Shown here: positions 18,865 to 27,289 of the stretch, one piece after another
Layout of the letters: every line of letters begins with the position of its first letter
How positions within the stretch are numbered: the stretch's first letter is position 1
Origin: Streptomyces lucensis JCM 4490
Lineage (GTDB): Bacteria > Actinomycetota > Actinomycetes > Streptomycetales > Streptomycetaceae
Length of the DNA: 64,000 nucleotides
Reading direction: 5' to 3'
NCBI RefSeq assembly: GCF_014650035.1
Contig: NZ_BMUE01000006.1
Span: 364,239 to 428,238 of the forward strand
The notes under the pieces: model-generated
Databases searched by the model: none
Seen by the model: the letters and a program-made list of their open reading frames with translations, nothing else
Told to the model about the DNA's origin: nothing
Program-made: the position numbers and the translations under genes

Positions 18865-19893
18865 TCAGGCCCGGACCTGGGTGGGGGTCTGGGGCGGGGC
18901 CGGTGCGGCGGGTGTCGAGGTCTGGTGGTCCGGGACGGGGTGGGGCGCGGGGTGCTGGGGCCGTCCCAGCGGGCGCGGGCGTGCCAGGTAGCGGGTGAGC
19001 CACGTGGTCAGGGCCACGGTGAGTCCGGCGCCGCACAGCATCCAGGCGCCGGTGCGCAGGGGGCCGGTCAGGGCGTCGTAGACGGCGCCCGCGGCCGGGT
19101 GGGAGAAACCGGCGGGCAGGTCGTCGAGGGTCAGCCGGCGGCCGGCGTCGAGGGCCAGGACGAGCAGCGCGCCGCTCAGGGCCGTGCCCACCGCCGTCGC
19201 GGCCACGGCCAGGCGGCGGCGGACGGCCAGGCCGATCCCGCAGGCGGCGCAGGCGGCGGCCGCCACCGGCAGCCAGAACCCGGCGACCTCCAGCGTGTGG
19301 AAGCCCGTGCGCAGCACGGCCAGGTCGCCCGCGGGCAGCACGGCGACCGCGGTGTGCTCCACCGGGATGCGCTGGGCGAGCGGCACGTGGTCGTGGGTGA
19401 GCTGGCGCTTGACCTGGACGGTGACGGGGGCGAGGTCGACCGTGACGTCCCGCTCGTCCCCCTCGCGCAGGGCGCGCAGGACCGCGTCGTGCGTGACCCG
19501 GTTGCCGGTGTCCCAGGCCACCCGGAAGGCCCGGGTCTGGGTGAAGGAGCGCACCGCCTCGCGCACGAACGGGCGGACGGAGCCGTGCATCGCGCGGACG
19601 TCCACGTGCTCGTCCACCGTGCGCAGGATGCCGTCCCCGACCGTGTCCGCGACGGCCTCCCGCACGTCCGGGTCGGTGGCGAGCGGGGCCATGGCGGTGA
19701 CGTACCGGCCCGTGTCGGCGAGTCCGTACGCCGCCCAGGCCGCCAGTGCGCCGAACGGCACGAGGAGGCAGGACAGGGCGATCAGTACGGCCGACAGGGC
19801 GCTCCTTAGACGTGGGGGCACCCTTCCAGGCAACGGTCCCGGGGGGCGTCGCGCGAGCGGGAGGACTGCATTCGGGGGACGTCCGGGCCACAC
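18865..19893 (-). CDS. Integral membrane protein of unknown function
   Basis: 342 residues from GTG 19893, preferred because GGGAG lies 6 nt upstream; GTG 19821, closer to the first helix, is possible. TM1 is ALSAVLIALSCLLVPFGALAAW. A roughly 140-residue extracytoplasmic region with periodic V/A-rich helices follows (VREAVADTVGDGILRTVDEH), then three or four C-terminal helices and a Pro-rich tail. The layout recalls Streptomyces proteins with an external helical domain between membrane segments. No enzyme motif is seen. Confidence 0.78.
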   Translation of the reverse strand: MWPGRPPNAVLPLARRPPGPLPGRVPPRLRSALSAVLIALSCLLVPFGALAAWAAYGLADTGRYVTAMAPLATDPDVREAVADTVGDGILRTVDEHVDVRAMHGSVRPFVREAVRSFTQTRAFRVAWDTGNRVTHDAVLRALREGDERDVTVDLAPVTVQVKRQLTHDHVPLAQRIPVEHTAVAVLPAGDLAVLRTGFHTLEVAGFWLPVAAAACAACGIGLAVRRRLAVAATAVGTALSGALLVLALDAGRRLTLDDLPAGFSHPAAGAVYDALTGPLRTGAWMLCGAGLTVALTTWLTRYLARPRPLGRPQHPAPHPVPDHQTSTPAAPAPPQTPTQVRA

Positions 19894-20006
19894 GGGTGGC
19901 TCCCGGCCCCCCTCACGGGACCGGGTGCTCCGCCTTCCGGTGGAGGGATCACCCGAGCGGGTGTTTCCTGGTGCTGGGGAGGTCGCTGAGGAGGGAACGC
20001 AGGGGA

Positions 20007-20046
20007 GTGCGTGGGCGCCGGCCGGAAGCGACCGGAGCCCACGCAC
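20007..20046. terminator. Strong hairpin downstream of the 160-residue membrane protein gene
   Basis: GTGCGTGGGC-G-CCGG pairs with CCGG-A-GCCCACGCAC around a 10-nt loop: 14 pairs and one mismatch. It lies 13 bp past the stop at 20059 and upstream of the next minus-strand start. Confidence 0.8.
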
Positions 20047-20058
20047 ATGCCGTACCGC

Positions 20059-20541
20059 TCAGTGGACCCGGTGCCCGGCGGCGTCCTCGCGGGTGTAGTA
20101 GCGGTAGAAGAGCGTGATGAAGGTGCCCGCGGACACGAAGAGCGAGATGAGCACCGTCTCCCAGACCGGCCCGTTCGACTGGCTGTAGAGGAACCCGAAC
20201 GCGGCGCCGGTGAACGCCGCCCACAGCACCGCGTGCACTTCCCGGGGCATCCGCGGGGCCATGGCGAGCAGCGCCGCGCACAGCACGGCGAACACGAGCG
20301 CGGTGACGAAGCCGAACAGCAGGTTCCATCCGGTGACGGGGCCGCCGAAGCGCTGGTTGGCCGCGGCCCAGTAGCCGTAGATCAGGCCGAGCACCACCGG
20401 GACGGCGATCCGGGCCATCCTGTGGGTGCGGGCGTCGAAGACGTCGGGCGTACGGCCGTGCCTCTCGGATGCCCGGCGCTCCGCCCCGGACATACGGCCG
20501 GACCGGGACGCTTTGCCGGACGCGGGTGCCGCATGAGCCAT
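20059..20541 (-). CDS. Four-helix membrane protein of unknown function
   Basis: 160 residues from ATG 20541 with AGGAGAG upstream. The first 45 residues are basic and polar; then four hydrophobic helices follow (IAVPVVLGLIYGYWAA, LLFGFVTALVFAVLCAALL, VHAVLWAAFTGAAFGFLYS, TVLISLFVSAGTFITLF). The C terminus is YRYYTREDAAGHRVH. No catalytic motif is visible. Proteins of this shape are common in Streptomyces and uncharacterised. It is monocistronic, between a terminator and a divergent phosphatase gene. Confidence 0.85.
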   Translation of the reverse strand: MAHAAPASGKASRSGRMSGAERRASERHGRTPDVFDARTHRMARIAVPVVLGLIYGYWAAANQRFGGPVTGWNLLFGFVTALVFAVLCAALLAMAPRMPREVHAVLWAAFTGAAFGFLYSQSNGPVWETVLISLFVSAGTFITLFYRYYTREDAAGHRVH

Positions 20542-20685
20542 GAGAGCACTCCTCTCTCTCCTCGCCCCCGCCTACCAGGGCACACCGGGGGGCACGGCCT
20601 GGCAAGTCGGCCAGGAGAGTGACGGGTGCCCGGATGCGCCCCTTCCTCCCCCGTGATTCGCTGGGGTGATGGAGGGCTGGCCGCC

Positions 20686-21849
20686 GTGACGCGGATGGAC
20701 TACGGGCGGCGGCGGCGTCGGCTGCACGTGCGCGGCCGGAGCATCGCCTGGCTGGTGCCCCTCCTGCTGCTCGTGGCCATCGTGCTGGCCGACTTCAACA
20801 CGCCCCAGCACTTCCGGATCATCACCTGGATCGTCCTGGTGCCCGCCATCGCCGCCACCGGCTGCGGGGTGTGGACGACCGCCGTCTTCAGCCTGGTGTC
20901 GGTGGTGACGTACGTCGCCGTCGACAACGCCTGGCCCGAGGAGTACCAGGCCGGTCTCGCCGACTTCGTCCTGGTGGCGACCGGCGGCCTGCTGGCCGCG
21001 CTGGCCGCCGAAGCGCGGGTGCGCCAGGAACGGCGGACCCTCCACATGCGGGACATCGCCGAGACCACCCGCCGTACCGTCCTGCGCCCGTTGCCGCCGA
21101 ACTTCGGCGGCCTGGAACAGGCGGGGGTGTACCTTGCCGCCGACGAAGACGCCCGGGTCGGCGGCGACTTCTACGACATCCAGCCCGGCCCGCACGGCTC
21201 CCGCGTCCTCGTCGGCGACGTGCAGGGCAAGGGCCTCGGCGCGGTGGAGACGGCCGCCGCCCTGCTCGGCACCTTCCGCGAGGCCGCCTACTACGAGAGG
21301 GACCTCGCGACCGTCGCCGAGCACCTGGAGACACGGATGCGGCGTCACCGCCATCTGACCACCGCGCTCGGCAGGAACGACGGCGACCGCTTCGCCACCG
21401 CCGTGCTGATCGGCTTCCCGGAGGACGCCCCCGACACCATCGAGGTCGTCAACTTCGGCCACGAGCCCCCGCTCGCCGTGGGCGCATACGGGGTGCGGGA
21501 GCTGCCCAGTGGTGACGGGCTGCCGATCGGCCTCACCGAACTGGCGGGCGGCCCGCCGCCGGTGCGGCGGGTGCCGTTCGCCGCCGACGAGACCCTGTTG
21601 CTGGTCACCGACGGGGTGAGCGAGGCCCGGGACGGGTCCGGCGCGTTCTACCCGCTGGCCCGCGAGGTCGGCCGCGCGGTCGGCGCCGACCCGGGCCGCG
21701 CGGAACCCAGGCGCCTGGTCCGCCGGGTCCGTGACGGCGTCGTGCGGCACTGCCGGGGCCCGCTGGAGGACGACACCACGGTGTTCGCCGTGCGCCGGGC
21801 GCGGGGAGCGGTGCGCGAAGCCCCCGAACGGGGACGTTTGCAGGTCTGA
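20686..21849 (+). CDS. Membrane SpoIIE-type PP2C serine phosphatase
   Basis: 387 residues from GTG 20686 (GGAGGG 9 nt upstream). Three N-terminal helices (about 25-110) form a small membrane module. A short linker helix precedes the PP2C-SpoIIE domain, with metal-binding motifs ARVGGDFYDIQ and VLVGDVQGKGLGA and C-terminal VTDGVSEAR and LEDDTTVFAVRR. Such phosphatases dephosphorylate anti-sigma-factor antagonists. No antagonist or anti-sigma gene is adjacent. No sensor domain beyond the membrane module is visible. Confidence 0.92.
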   Translation: MTRMDYGRRRRRLHVRGRSIAWLVPLLLLVAIVLADFNTPQHFRIITWIVLVPAIAATGCGVWTTAVFSLVSVVTYVAVDNAWPEEYQAGLADFVLVATGGLLAALAAEARVRQERRTLHMRDIAETTRRTVLRPLPPNFGGLEQAGVYLAADEDARVGGDFYDIQPGPHGSRVLVGDVQGKGLGAVETAAALLGTFREAAYYERDLATVAEHLETRMRRHRHLTTALGRNDGDRFATAVLIGFPEDAPDTIEVVNFGHEPPLAVGAYGVRELPSGDGLPIGLTELAGGPPPVRRVPFAADETLLLVTDGVSEARDGSGAFYPLAREVGRAVGADPGRAEPRRLVRRVRDGVVRHCRGPLEDDTTVFAVRRARGAVREAPERGRLQV

Positions 21850-21940
21850 CGCGCCGGTTCGCGGCAGCAGCGGCTACGGTGCTGGCTGGAGAGCGGATCC
21901 ACAGGACCACGGATCCACAGGGCCGACCGGGGGAGGACCG

Positions 21941-23341
21941 ATGCCAGGAACCGTGCTGCTGCTCGCGGCCTCGCCGCTGGGCCGGGGGCGCCTGGTGGAC
22001 GCGGCCGGTGTGCTGCCGGTGCTCGCGGCCGTCGCGCCGTCCGTGCTGTCCGGCACCGACACGGCCAACGTGGTGGAGCTCGCCGACCCGCTGGAGCCGC
22101 AGGCCGTCCTGACCCGGCTGCGCGCGGCCGCGGCGTCCCCCGGCCCGCTCACCGTGTACGTCAGCGGCCAGCTCCAGCTTGACCGCCGTCAGCGCCTGCC
22201 GCATCTGGCCCTGGCCCGCACCACCGCGGCCACCGTCCGGTACACCGCGCTGCCGTGGCACTGGATCCGCGAGGAACTGCGGCTGCGCTCCGCCGATCGG
22301 ACCGCGCTCGTCGTGGACCTGCACGCGGACGCGGAGGCCTGGCGGCACGTCGTCGAGCGCGGGCTCGACTGCGGGCCCAGCACCGCCGTCTACGGCCGGG
22401 TCGCCCCGCCCGGCCGGCGCGGCGTCGCCGAGCCGTCGTACATGAAGGCGGTGGCGACGTTGCTGCGCAGCGGACACCGGCCGCCGCTGGAGACGCTGCA
22501 CCAGCAGGCGCTGGGCCGGGTCGCGGAGGAGATCGCGGGAAACCTGGTGCTGGGCGGCGCCGGGGGGTTCGCCCTCGGCGCCGCCCCGGGTTCCGTCCCC
22601 GGCTCCGTCGCTGATTCCCTCCCCCGGCCTGCTTCCGGGGCCGTCTCCGGGGCCGTCTCCGGGTTCGCGCCGGGTTCCGCCCCCGGGTTCACCGCCGATC
22701 CCGCCGCCGGGTCCGCCTCGGGCTATGTCCCGCGGCCCGCTGCCGGGTCTTCCCCGGGTTCCGCCGCCGGGCCCGCTCATGGTTCCGTCCCTGGGCTCGC
22801 CCAAAGTCCTGTCCCCGGCTCCACCGACAGGTCCACCCCGGGCTCCTCCGACAGGTCCGCTCCCGGCTCCTCCGCCAGGTCCGCCCCGAACTCCTCCGTC
22901 AGGTCCGCCGCAGGCTCCGCCGTCGATGCCCACGCCGCCATCAGCGCCGCCGTGCGGGCGGGGCGACACGGTGAGGCCGACACGATCGCCGCCCGGCACG
23001 AGCTGGCCGCCGTGCGGGCGCACGGGCCGGCCTCCGAGGACGCCCTGCACTGGAGCGAGGTCCGCGCCGATCTCGCGATGTTCGCGGGGGACGCGGCACG
23101 CAGCTGCCGGGCCTGGCTGGACGTCGCCGGGGTGCGGCTGGCCGCAGGCCAGTCCGTGGACGCGCCCGCCGTGGAGGCGGCCGTGGACCGCGCGCACCAC
23201 CAGTGGGGCCGTATCGAGGACGCGGCGCGGGCCCGTGAACTGGGGCCCGCGCTCGCGGAGTTGAGACTCAGGGTGCCGGGCCGCCGCAGCGGCGCGCTGG
23301 AGAACGTCCAGCGGCAGCTGCGGCAGCTCCAGACCCAGTAG
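21941..23341 (+). CDS. Unknown cytoplasmic protein with Pro/Ser/Gly-rich repeat insert
   Basis: 466 residues from ATG 21941 (GGGAGG 4 nt upstream). An N-terminal alpha/beta-like domain (about 1-205) has segments PLTVYVSGQLQLDRRQ and TALVVDLHADAEAW. It is followed by a roughly 125-residue low-complexity block of repeating PGS, DRS and AAGS units, then a helical C-terminal domain resembling TPR helices (about 330-466). The N-terminal domain recalls caspase-like or CHAT-adjacent folds, but no catalytic dyad is recognised. The insert is coded by imperfect DNA repeats such as CTCCGNCAGGTCCGC. It lies 91 bp after the phosphatase gene, possibly in an operon. Confidence 0.78.
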   Translation: MPGTVLLLAASPLGRGRLVDAAGVLPVLAAVAPSVLSGTDTANVVELADPLEPQAVLTRLRAAAASPGPLTVYVSGQLQLDRRQRLPHLALARTTAATVRYTALPWHWIREELRLRSADRTALVVDLHADAEAWRHVVERGLDCGPSTAVYGRVAPPGRRGVAEPSYMKAVATLLRSGHRPPLETLHQQALGRVAEEIAGNLVLGGAGGFALGAAPGSVPGSVADSLPRPASGAVSGAVSGFAPGSAPGFTADPAAGSASGYVPRPAAGSSPGSAAGPAHGSVPGLAQSPVPGSTDRSTPGSSDRSAPGSSARSAPNSSVRSAAGSAVDAHAAISAAVRAGRHGEADTIAARHELAAVRAHGPASEDALHWSEVRADLAMFAGDAARSCRAWLDVAGVRLAAGQSVDAPAVEAAVDRAHHQWGRIEDAARARELGPALAELRLRVPGRRSGALENVQRQLRQLQTQ

Positions 23342-23389
23342 GCCCGTCCAGACCCGGTAGGCCCGTCCGGTCCCGGGTGGGCCCGGGCC

Positions 23390-25363
23390 TCAGCGGGTGA
23401 ACGTGAGGTACTTCCAGGGACCGTGGGTCGTGGAGTTCACGCTGTCGCCGGAGGAGGCGTTGATGTACGAGGAGCGGATCCGGAAACGCCAGCCGACGTC
23501 CTCGGCGTGATTGCCGGTGATCTGCACCCGGGAGACGCCGTCGGGGCCCAGCTTGAAGTACGCCGGGTCGCTCGGGTACCAGCGGCCCTGGTAGTAGACC
23601 TCGAACTCGAGCTTGTGCTTGCGGCCCGGGTAGTACGACATCTTCGTCGTGACCAGCGGGTTCTTGGTCTTGTGGAAGAAGTAGTACGTGTGGCCCCACG
23701 TGTACTTCGACTTGTAGTGGTTGCCGACCGACGTGGACAGGCTCACCTTCGCGCCGACCGTGCTGGAGGCGGAGGCGGACTTGTACTGGGAGTCGCCCGC
23801 GAACTTCGCCGTGACCTTGGTGTCACGCTTCAGGTCGATGGTGACCGACAGGTTGCCGTCGGAGTTGACCTTGCCGGACTTCACCAGCTTGTTCGGCTTG
23901 TCGGAGCCGAACGGGTCGGCCCAGATCTCCACCGTGCGGTTCTTGTAGGTCCTCCCGAGATGGGCCGTGAACTTGACGTCCTTGCCGTACGAGTAGACCT
24001 TGCCGTTGTTGTTGACGGTGAGCGTCGGCTTGGCGCGCGAGACGTCCACGGAGTCGGAGCCGGAGCCCGCCGCGTGGTCGGCGTCGCCCGCGAAGGACAC
24101 CGTGTACTTCACCTTGCCGCCGGCCGGCGGTTTGTCGGTGAAGGAGTAGGTGCCGTCGGCCTTGGTGGTCACCGAGGCGAGCGACTTGCCCTTCGGCGAC
24201 TCGAGGTCGTTACGGGTGACGCTCAGCCTGGTGCCGGCGGGCAGCGCCACCCTGGAGGCGGCCGTGCCCTTGACGGTGAGCGCCTTGGTACGGGTGGCGG
24301 TGGCCGGGGCGTTCACGGTGATGGTGGTGACCGCCTTGGTGGGGGCGGTCAGCACGCGCAGGGAGTAGACGCCGTCGCTGTTGTACGACACCGCGAAGAG
24401 CCGGGAGCCGTCCGGGGTCCAGGCCAGGCCGGAGTCGGCCAGCAGGTCGGAGCCGCTGGTGTGGCCGGTGTTGGGGAAGTCGTAGGTGCGGACCGCCTCG
24501 CCGCTGCCGGGCCGGAAGACGTAGACGTCCGGCTCGTAGGAGCCGTCGATGCCGGCCGCCACGGTGCCGTCGGGGGCGATGGCGACGGAGTTCGGGTACG
24601 CGTCCGTGACGTACTTGCCGTCCTCGTTGAGGTCGGAGGTACGGAACACCTGCTGGTAGTAGGGCGCCCCGCTGGCCACCACGACGTCCTTGCCGTCGGG
24701 CGTGACCTGGAGGTCGCCGAGGTTGCTGCCGGCCTCCCGGGTGCTCGCCAGCCTGGTGGCCGAGCCCGAGGAGACGTCGTACGAGGCGAGTTCCACCGGG
24801 CTCTGCCCGACCGCGCCCGCGACCAGCACGTTCGAACCGGGCGCGGCGTCCAGCAGGGGAGCCGCGTACCAGTTGCCGTCCTGGCCGAGCGTGACCTCGT
24901 GCTGCTCACTCGTCAGGTCGACGTTGCCGATGTCGCCCTCGGCGGCACCGCCGTAGCCGAACCACAGCTTGCCGCCCGCCAGGGCGACGCTCAGTGGCTT
25001 GTCGCCCACCGTGTACCGGGTGGTCTCGGTGGCGGTGGCGGTGTCGATGACGGCGATGGCGTCGAGGTCCTGCACGGCCGCGTAGAGCGTGCCGGAGTCG
25101 GCCGACAGCTCCAGTCCGCTGACGCCGGAGAGGTTGGTGGTGAGCTGCTTGACGACGTTGCCGGACCAGTCCGTGACGACGATCTTGCCGTTCAGCGGGT
25201 CGCTGATGAAGACCTGCTGGTGGGCGCCGTCGACGACGATGTCACCGGTCTGCCTGACCGGCAGGGGCTTGGTGGTGTCGGCGAACGCCGGAGCGGCGGC
25301 CAGTGCCGCCGAGCTGAAGACGACCGCCAGGGCGGTGGTGGCGGTGAGAATGCGCTTACGCAC
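23390..25363 (-). CDS. Secreted YVTN beta-propeller and Ig-like repeat protein
   Basis: 657 residues. The Sec signal peptide is MRKRILTATTALAVVFSSAA with cleavage after AFA-D near residue 29. Residues about 40-345 form a beta-propeller of YVTN type (blades such as DIVVDGAHQQVFISDP and LELSADSGTLYAAVQD). Two or three Ig-like repeats follow (ATRTKALTVKGTAASRVALP, SYGKDVKFTAHLGRTYKNRT). The C-terminal 100 residues are Tyr/Trp-rich, a possible surface-binding module. It is predicted extracellular. No enzyme activity is implied. Confidence 0.9.
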   Translation of the reverse strand: MRKRILTATTALAVVFSSAALAAAPAFADTTKPLPVRQTGDIVVDGAHQQVFISDPLNGKIVVTDWSGNVVKQLTTNLSGVSGLELSADSGTLYAAVQDLDAIAVIDTATATETTRYTVGDKPLSVALAGGKLWFGYGGAAEGDIGNVDLTSEQHEVTLGQDGNWYAAPLLDAAPGSNVLVAGAVGQSPVELASYDVSSGSATRLASTREAGSNLGDLQVTPDGKDVVVASGAPYYQQVFRTSDLNEDGKYVTDAYPNSVAIAPDGTVAAGIDGSYEPDVYVFRPGSGEAVRTYDFPNTGHTSGSDLLADSGLAWTPDGSRLFAVSYNSDGVYSLRVLTAPTKAVTTITVNAPATATRTKALTVKGTAASRVALPAGTRLSVTRNDLESPKGKSLASVTTKADGTYSFTDKPPAGGKVKYTVSFAGDADHAAGSGSDSVDVSRAKPTLTVNNNGKVYSYGKDVKFTAHLGRTYKNRTVEIWADPFGSDKPNKLVKSGKVNSDGNLSVTIDLKRDTKVTAKFAGDSQYKSASASSTVGAKVSLSTSVGNHYKSKYTWGHTYYFFHKTKNPLVTTKMSYYPGRKHKLEFEVYYQGRWYPSDPAYFKLGPDGVSRVQITGNHAEDVGWRFRIRSSYINASSGDSVNSTTHGPWKYLTFTR

Positions 25364-25579
25364 GCTGATTCGAACCCCCCGGAACGAATGAAGAGGTGAG
25401 CGCCACGCGGTACGGCTGATGTGTGAGTCCCCTGTGAGCCGTGTGTGGCGGATGAGCGAAGACTAGGGGGCGAAGACTAGGTCATGCCACTGACAAAAGC
25501 GTCGGCGGCCCCCGGCGCGGAAGCCCGGGCGGGCGGCCGGGGTAAGGGCTTTCGGGGAGCAGGGCTTTCGGAGGGGCTT

Positions 25580-25789
25580 TCAGGGAGCCGCGTGCTGCAC
25601 GGCCGTGGGCGCGTGCGTGGGTTCCGCCGCGCGGGCCGGGCCGGCGTTCGCCGCGATGACCAGGGCCGCGGCGGCGATCACGGCGGCGGCGACACCCCGG
25701 GCGGTGGGGGTGCTCCCGCCGGTGCGCAGCCGTGCGGGGGCCGGCTCGGGGGTGGGGCGTCCGTAGGGTGCGGATGTACGTCCGTGCAC
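25580..25789 (-). CDS. Small exported peptide precursor
   Basis: 69 residues from GTG 25789 (GCGAGG 5 nt upstream) to the TGA at 25580. A Pro/Arg-rich N region of about 31 residues precedes the hydrophobic core GVAAAVIAAAALVIAANA and a signal-peptidase-like site GPARA-AEP. Cleavage would release the 15-residue AEPTHAPTAVQHAAP, which has no Cys. The gene is divergent from an XRE-TPR regulator, and its promoter-like -35/-10 (TTAAAC, TAATAC on the minus strand) overlaps the palindrome at 25818-25831. The role as a signal peptide for that regulator is inference. The start and the gene itself are moderately supported. Confidence 0.6.
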   Translation of the reverse strand: MHGRTSAPYGRPTPEPAPARLRTGGSTPTARGVAAAVIAAAALVIAANAGPARAAEPTHAPTAVQHAAP

Positions 25790-25817
25790 GGCGACCTCGC
25801 TCCACGACAGCAACGTA

Positions 25818-25845
25818 TTAAGCAGGCTTAACCCGCCGTTTAACC
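25818..25845. promoter_or_regulatory. Palindromic operator between peptide gene and XRE-TPR gene
   Basis: TTAAGC-AG-GCTTAA (25818-25831) is a perfect palindrome. TTAACC occurs at 25828-25833 and again at 25840-25845, so the TTAA core appears three times in 26 bp of otherwise GC-rich DNA. Promoter-like hexamers for both divergent genes overlap it. It is the obvious candidate binding site of the XRE-TPR protein. Confidence 0.65.
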
Positions 25846-25901
25846 TAGAGGCTGCACGAGGCCAACGGCAAGAGGCACCACGGGAGTTGGGAGACCAGCC
25901 A

Positions 25902-27251
25902 ATGCGGGAACGGGACGACCCCCAGGTCATCGGGCGGCGCGTGCAGCACCTGCGCACCCAGCGCGGGCTGACCCAGCGGCAGCTGGCCGAGCCCGCGTAC
26001 ACGCCGGCCTACATCTCCACCCTGGAGGCGGGCCGGGTCCGGGCCTCCGACGAGGCGCTCACCCACATCGCGGACCGGCTCGGCGTGGCCTACGAGGAGC
26101 TGGCCGTGGGCCGGCCCGCCCACCTCGCCGTCGGCCTGCGGCTGCGGCTCACCGAGGCGCAGCGGATCCTCGCCGACGGCAGGGCCGAGGAGGCGGCCGC
26201 GCAGTACTCGGCGCTGCTCGCCGAGGCGGAGACGCACGGCCTCGGCGGCGAACAGGCCGGCGCGCTGCTCGGGCTCGGCGAGTGCGCACTGGAGACCGGT
26301 GAACTGGCGACGGCCCGCGAGTGCTTCGAGCGGGCCGAGGAGCGGCTGGCGGGCGAGTCGCTGCCGGTGCGGGTGCCGGCGGTGCGCGGCCGGGCGGTCT
26401 CGCACTACCTCGCGGGTGAACTCCGTTACGCCGTCTACCTGCTGGAGACCGCCCTCGACGAACTCAACCGGGGCGGGCTGCACGACCCCGAGGCGCTGCT
26501 GCAGCTCTACGCCGCGGTCATCGGCCCGTACATGGACATGGGCGCCCACGCCCGCGCGGCCAAGGCCGCCGAGTTCGCCCTCGCGCTCGCCCCGCAGGCC
26601 GAGGACCCCGCGCTGATCGCCCGGATGCACCGCTCTGTCGCGCGCACCCTGCTCGCCGACGGCCGGGCCGCCGAGGCCGACGCCTCCCTCGCCAAGGCGG
26701 CCGAGCTCTACCGCGGGCTGCGGCTGCGCACCGAGCTGGCCAACTGCCACTGGATGCGCGGCTACGTCTGCGCCCAGGCCGGCGAACTGGAACGGGCGGA
26801 GGACGAGTTGCGCAAGGCGCTCGCCATGCTCTCCCAGACGCGGGCCGCCCTCTACCGCAGCCAGGCCGCGGTCGAGCTCGCCGACGTGCTGCACCGGCGC
26901 GGCAGGTCCGCCGAGGCCGCGGAGCTGCTGCAGGGCGTACTCGGCGACCTCTCCTCCGAGCGCGGCGCCGTCCACGCGGCCGCGGCCCACCGCCTGCTCG
27001 GCATCATCGCCGAGGACGGCCGGGACACCGAGGCGGCCGAGGAGCACTACGTCCGCGCGCTCAGCCTCCTGGAACGCGCGGGCGCCGCCGGCGACCTGGC
27101 CGACCTGTGCCGTCTCCTGGGCGACCTGCTGCGCCGCACGGGCCGTACGGAGGCGGCCCTGGACGCCTACCGCACCGGGCTCGGCCACCGCACGGCCCCC
27201 GGCACCACCACCCTCGGCCCGGCCCCGGCCCAGCCCCCGCTGGGGCCATGA
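25902..27251 (+). CDS. XRE-family regulator with TPR domain
   Basis: 449 residues from ATG 25902 (GGGAG 8 nt upstream; the longer frame adds five residues). The HTH_3 domain lies at about 8-70 (VIGRRVQHLRTQRGLTQRQL, TPAYISTLEAGRVRAS). About nine TPR-like helical pairs span the rest (ALLGLGECALETGELATARE, LADLCRLLGDLLRRTGRTEA). This HTH-plus-TPR design is that of RRNPP peptide-sensing regulators and of many Streptomyces regulators with no known ligand. Its only close partner is the divergent exported peptide gene, with a shared palindromic operator. Confidence 0.9.
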   Translation: MRERDDPQVIGRRVQHLRTQRGLTQRQLAEPAYTPAYISTLEAGRVRASDEALTHIADRLGVAYEELAVGRPAHLAVGLRLRLTEAQRILADGRAEEAAAQYSALLAEAETHGLGGEQAGALLGLGECALETGELATARECFERAEERLAGESLPVRVPAVRGRAVSHYLAGELRYAVYLLETALDELNRGGLHDPEALLQLYAAVIGPYMDMGAHARAAKAAEFALALAPQAEDPALIARMHRSVARTLLADGRAAEADASLAKAAELYRGLRLRTELANCHWMRGYVCAQAGELERAEDELRKALAMLSQTRAALYRSQAAVELADVLHRRGRSAEAAELLQGVLGDLSSERGAVHAAAAHRLLGIIAEDGRDTEAAEEHYVRALSLLERAGAAGDLADLCRLLGDLLRRTGRTEAALDAYRTGLGHRTAPGTTTLGPAPAQPPLGP

Positions 27252-27289
27252 GAGTGACCGTGACCGCGGCCTGATCCGGAGGGCGGATC

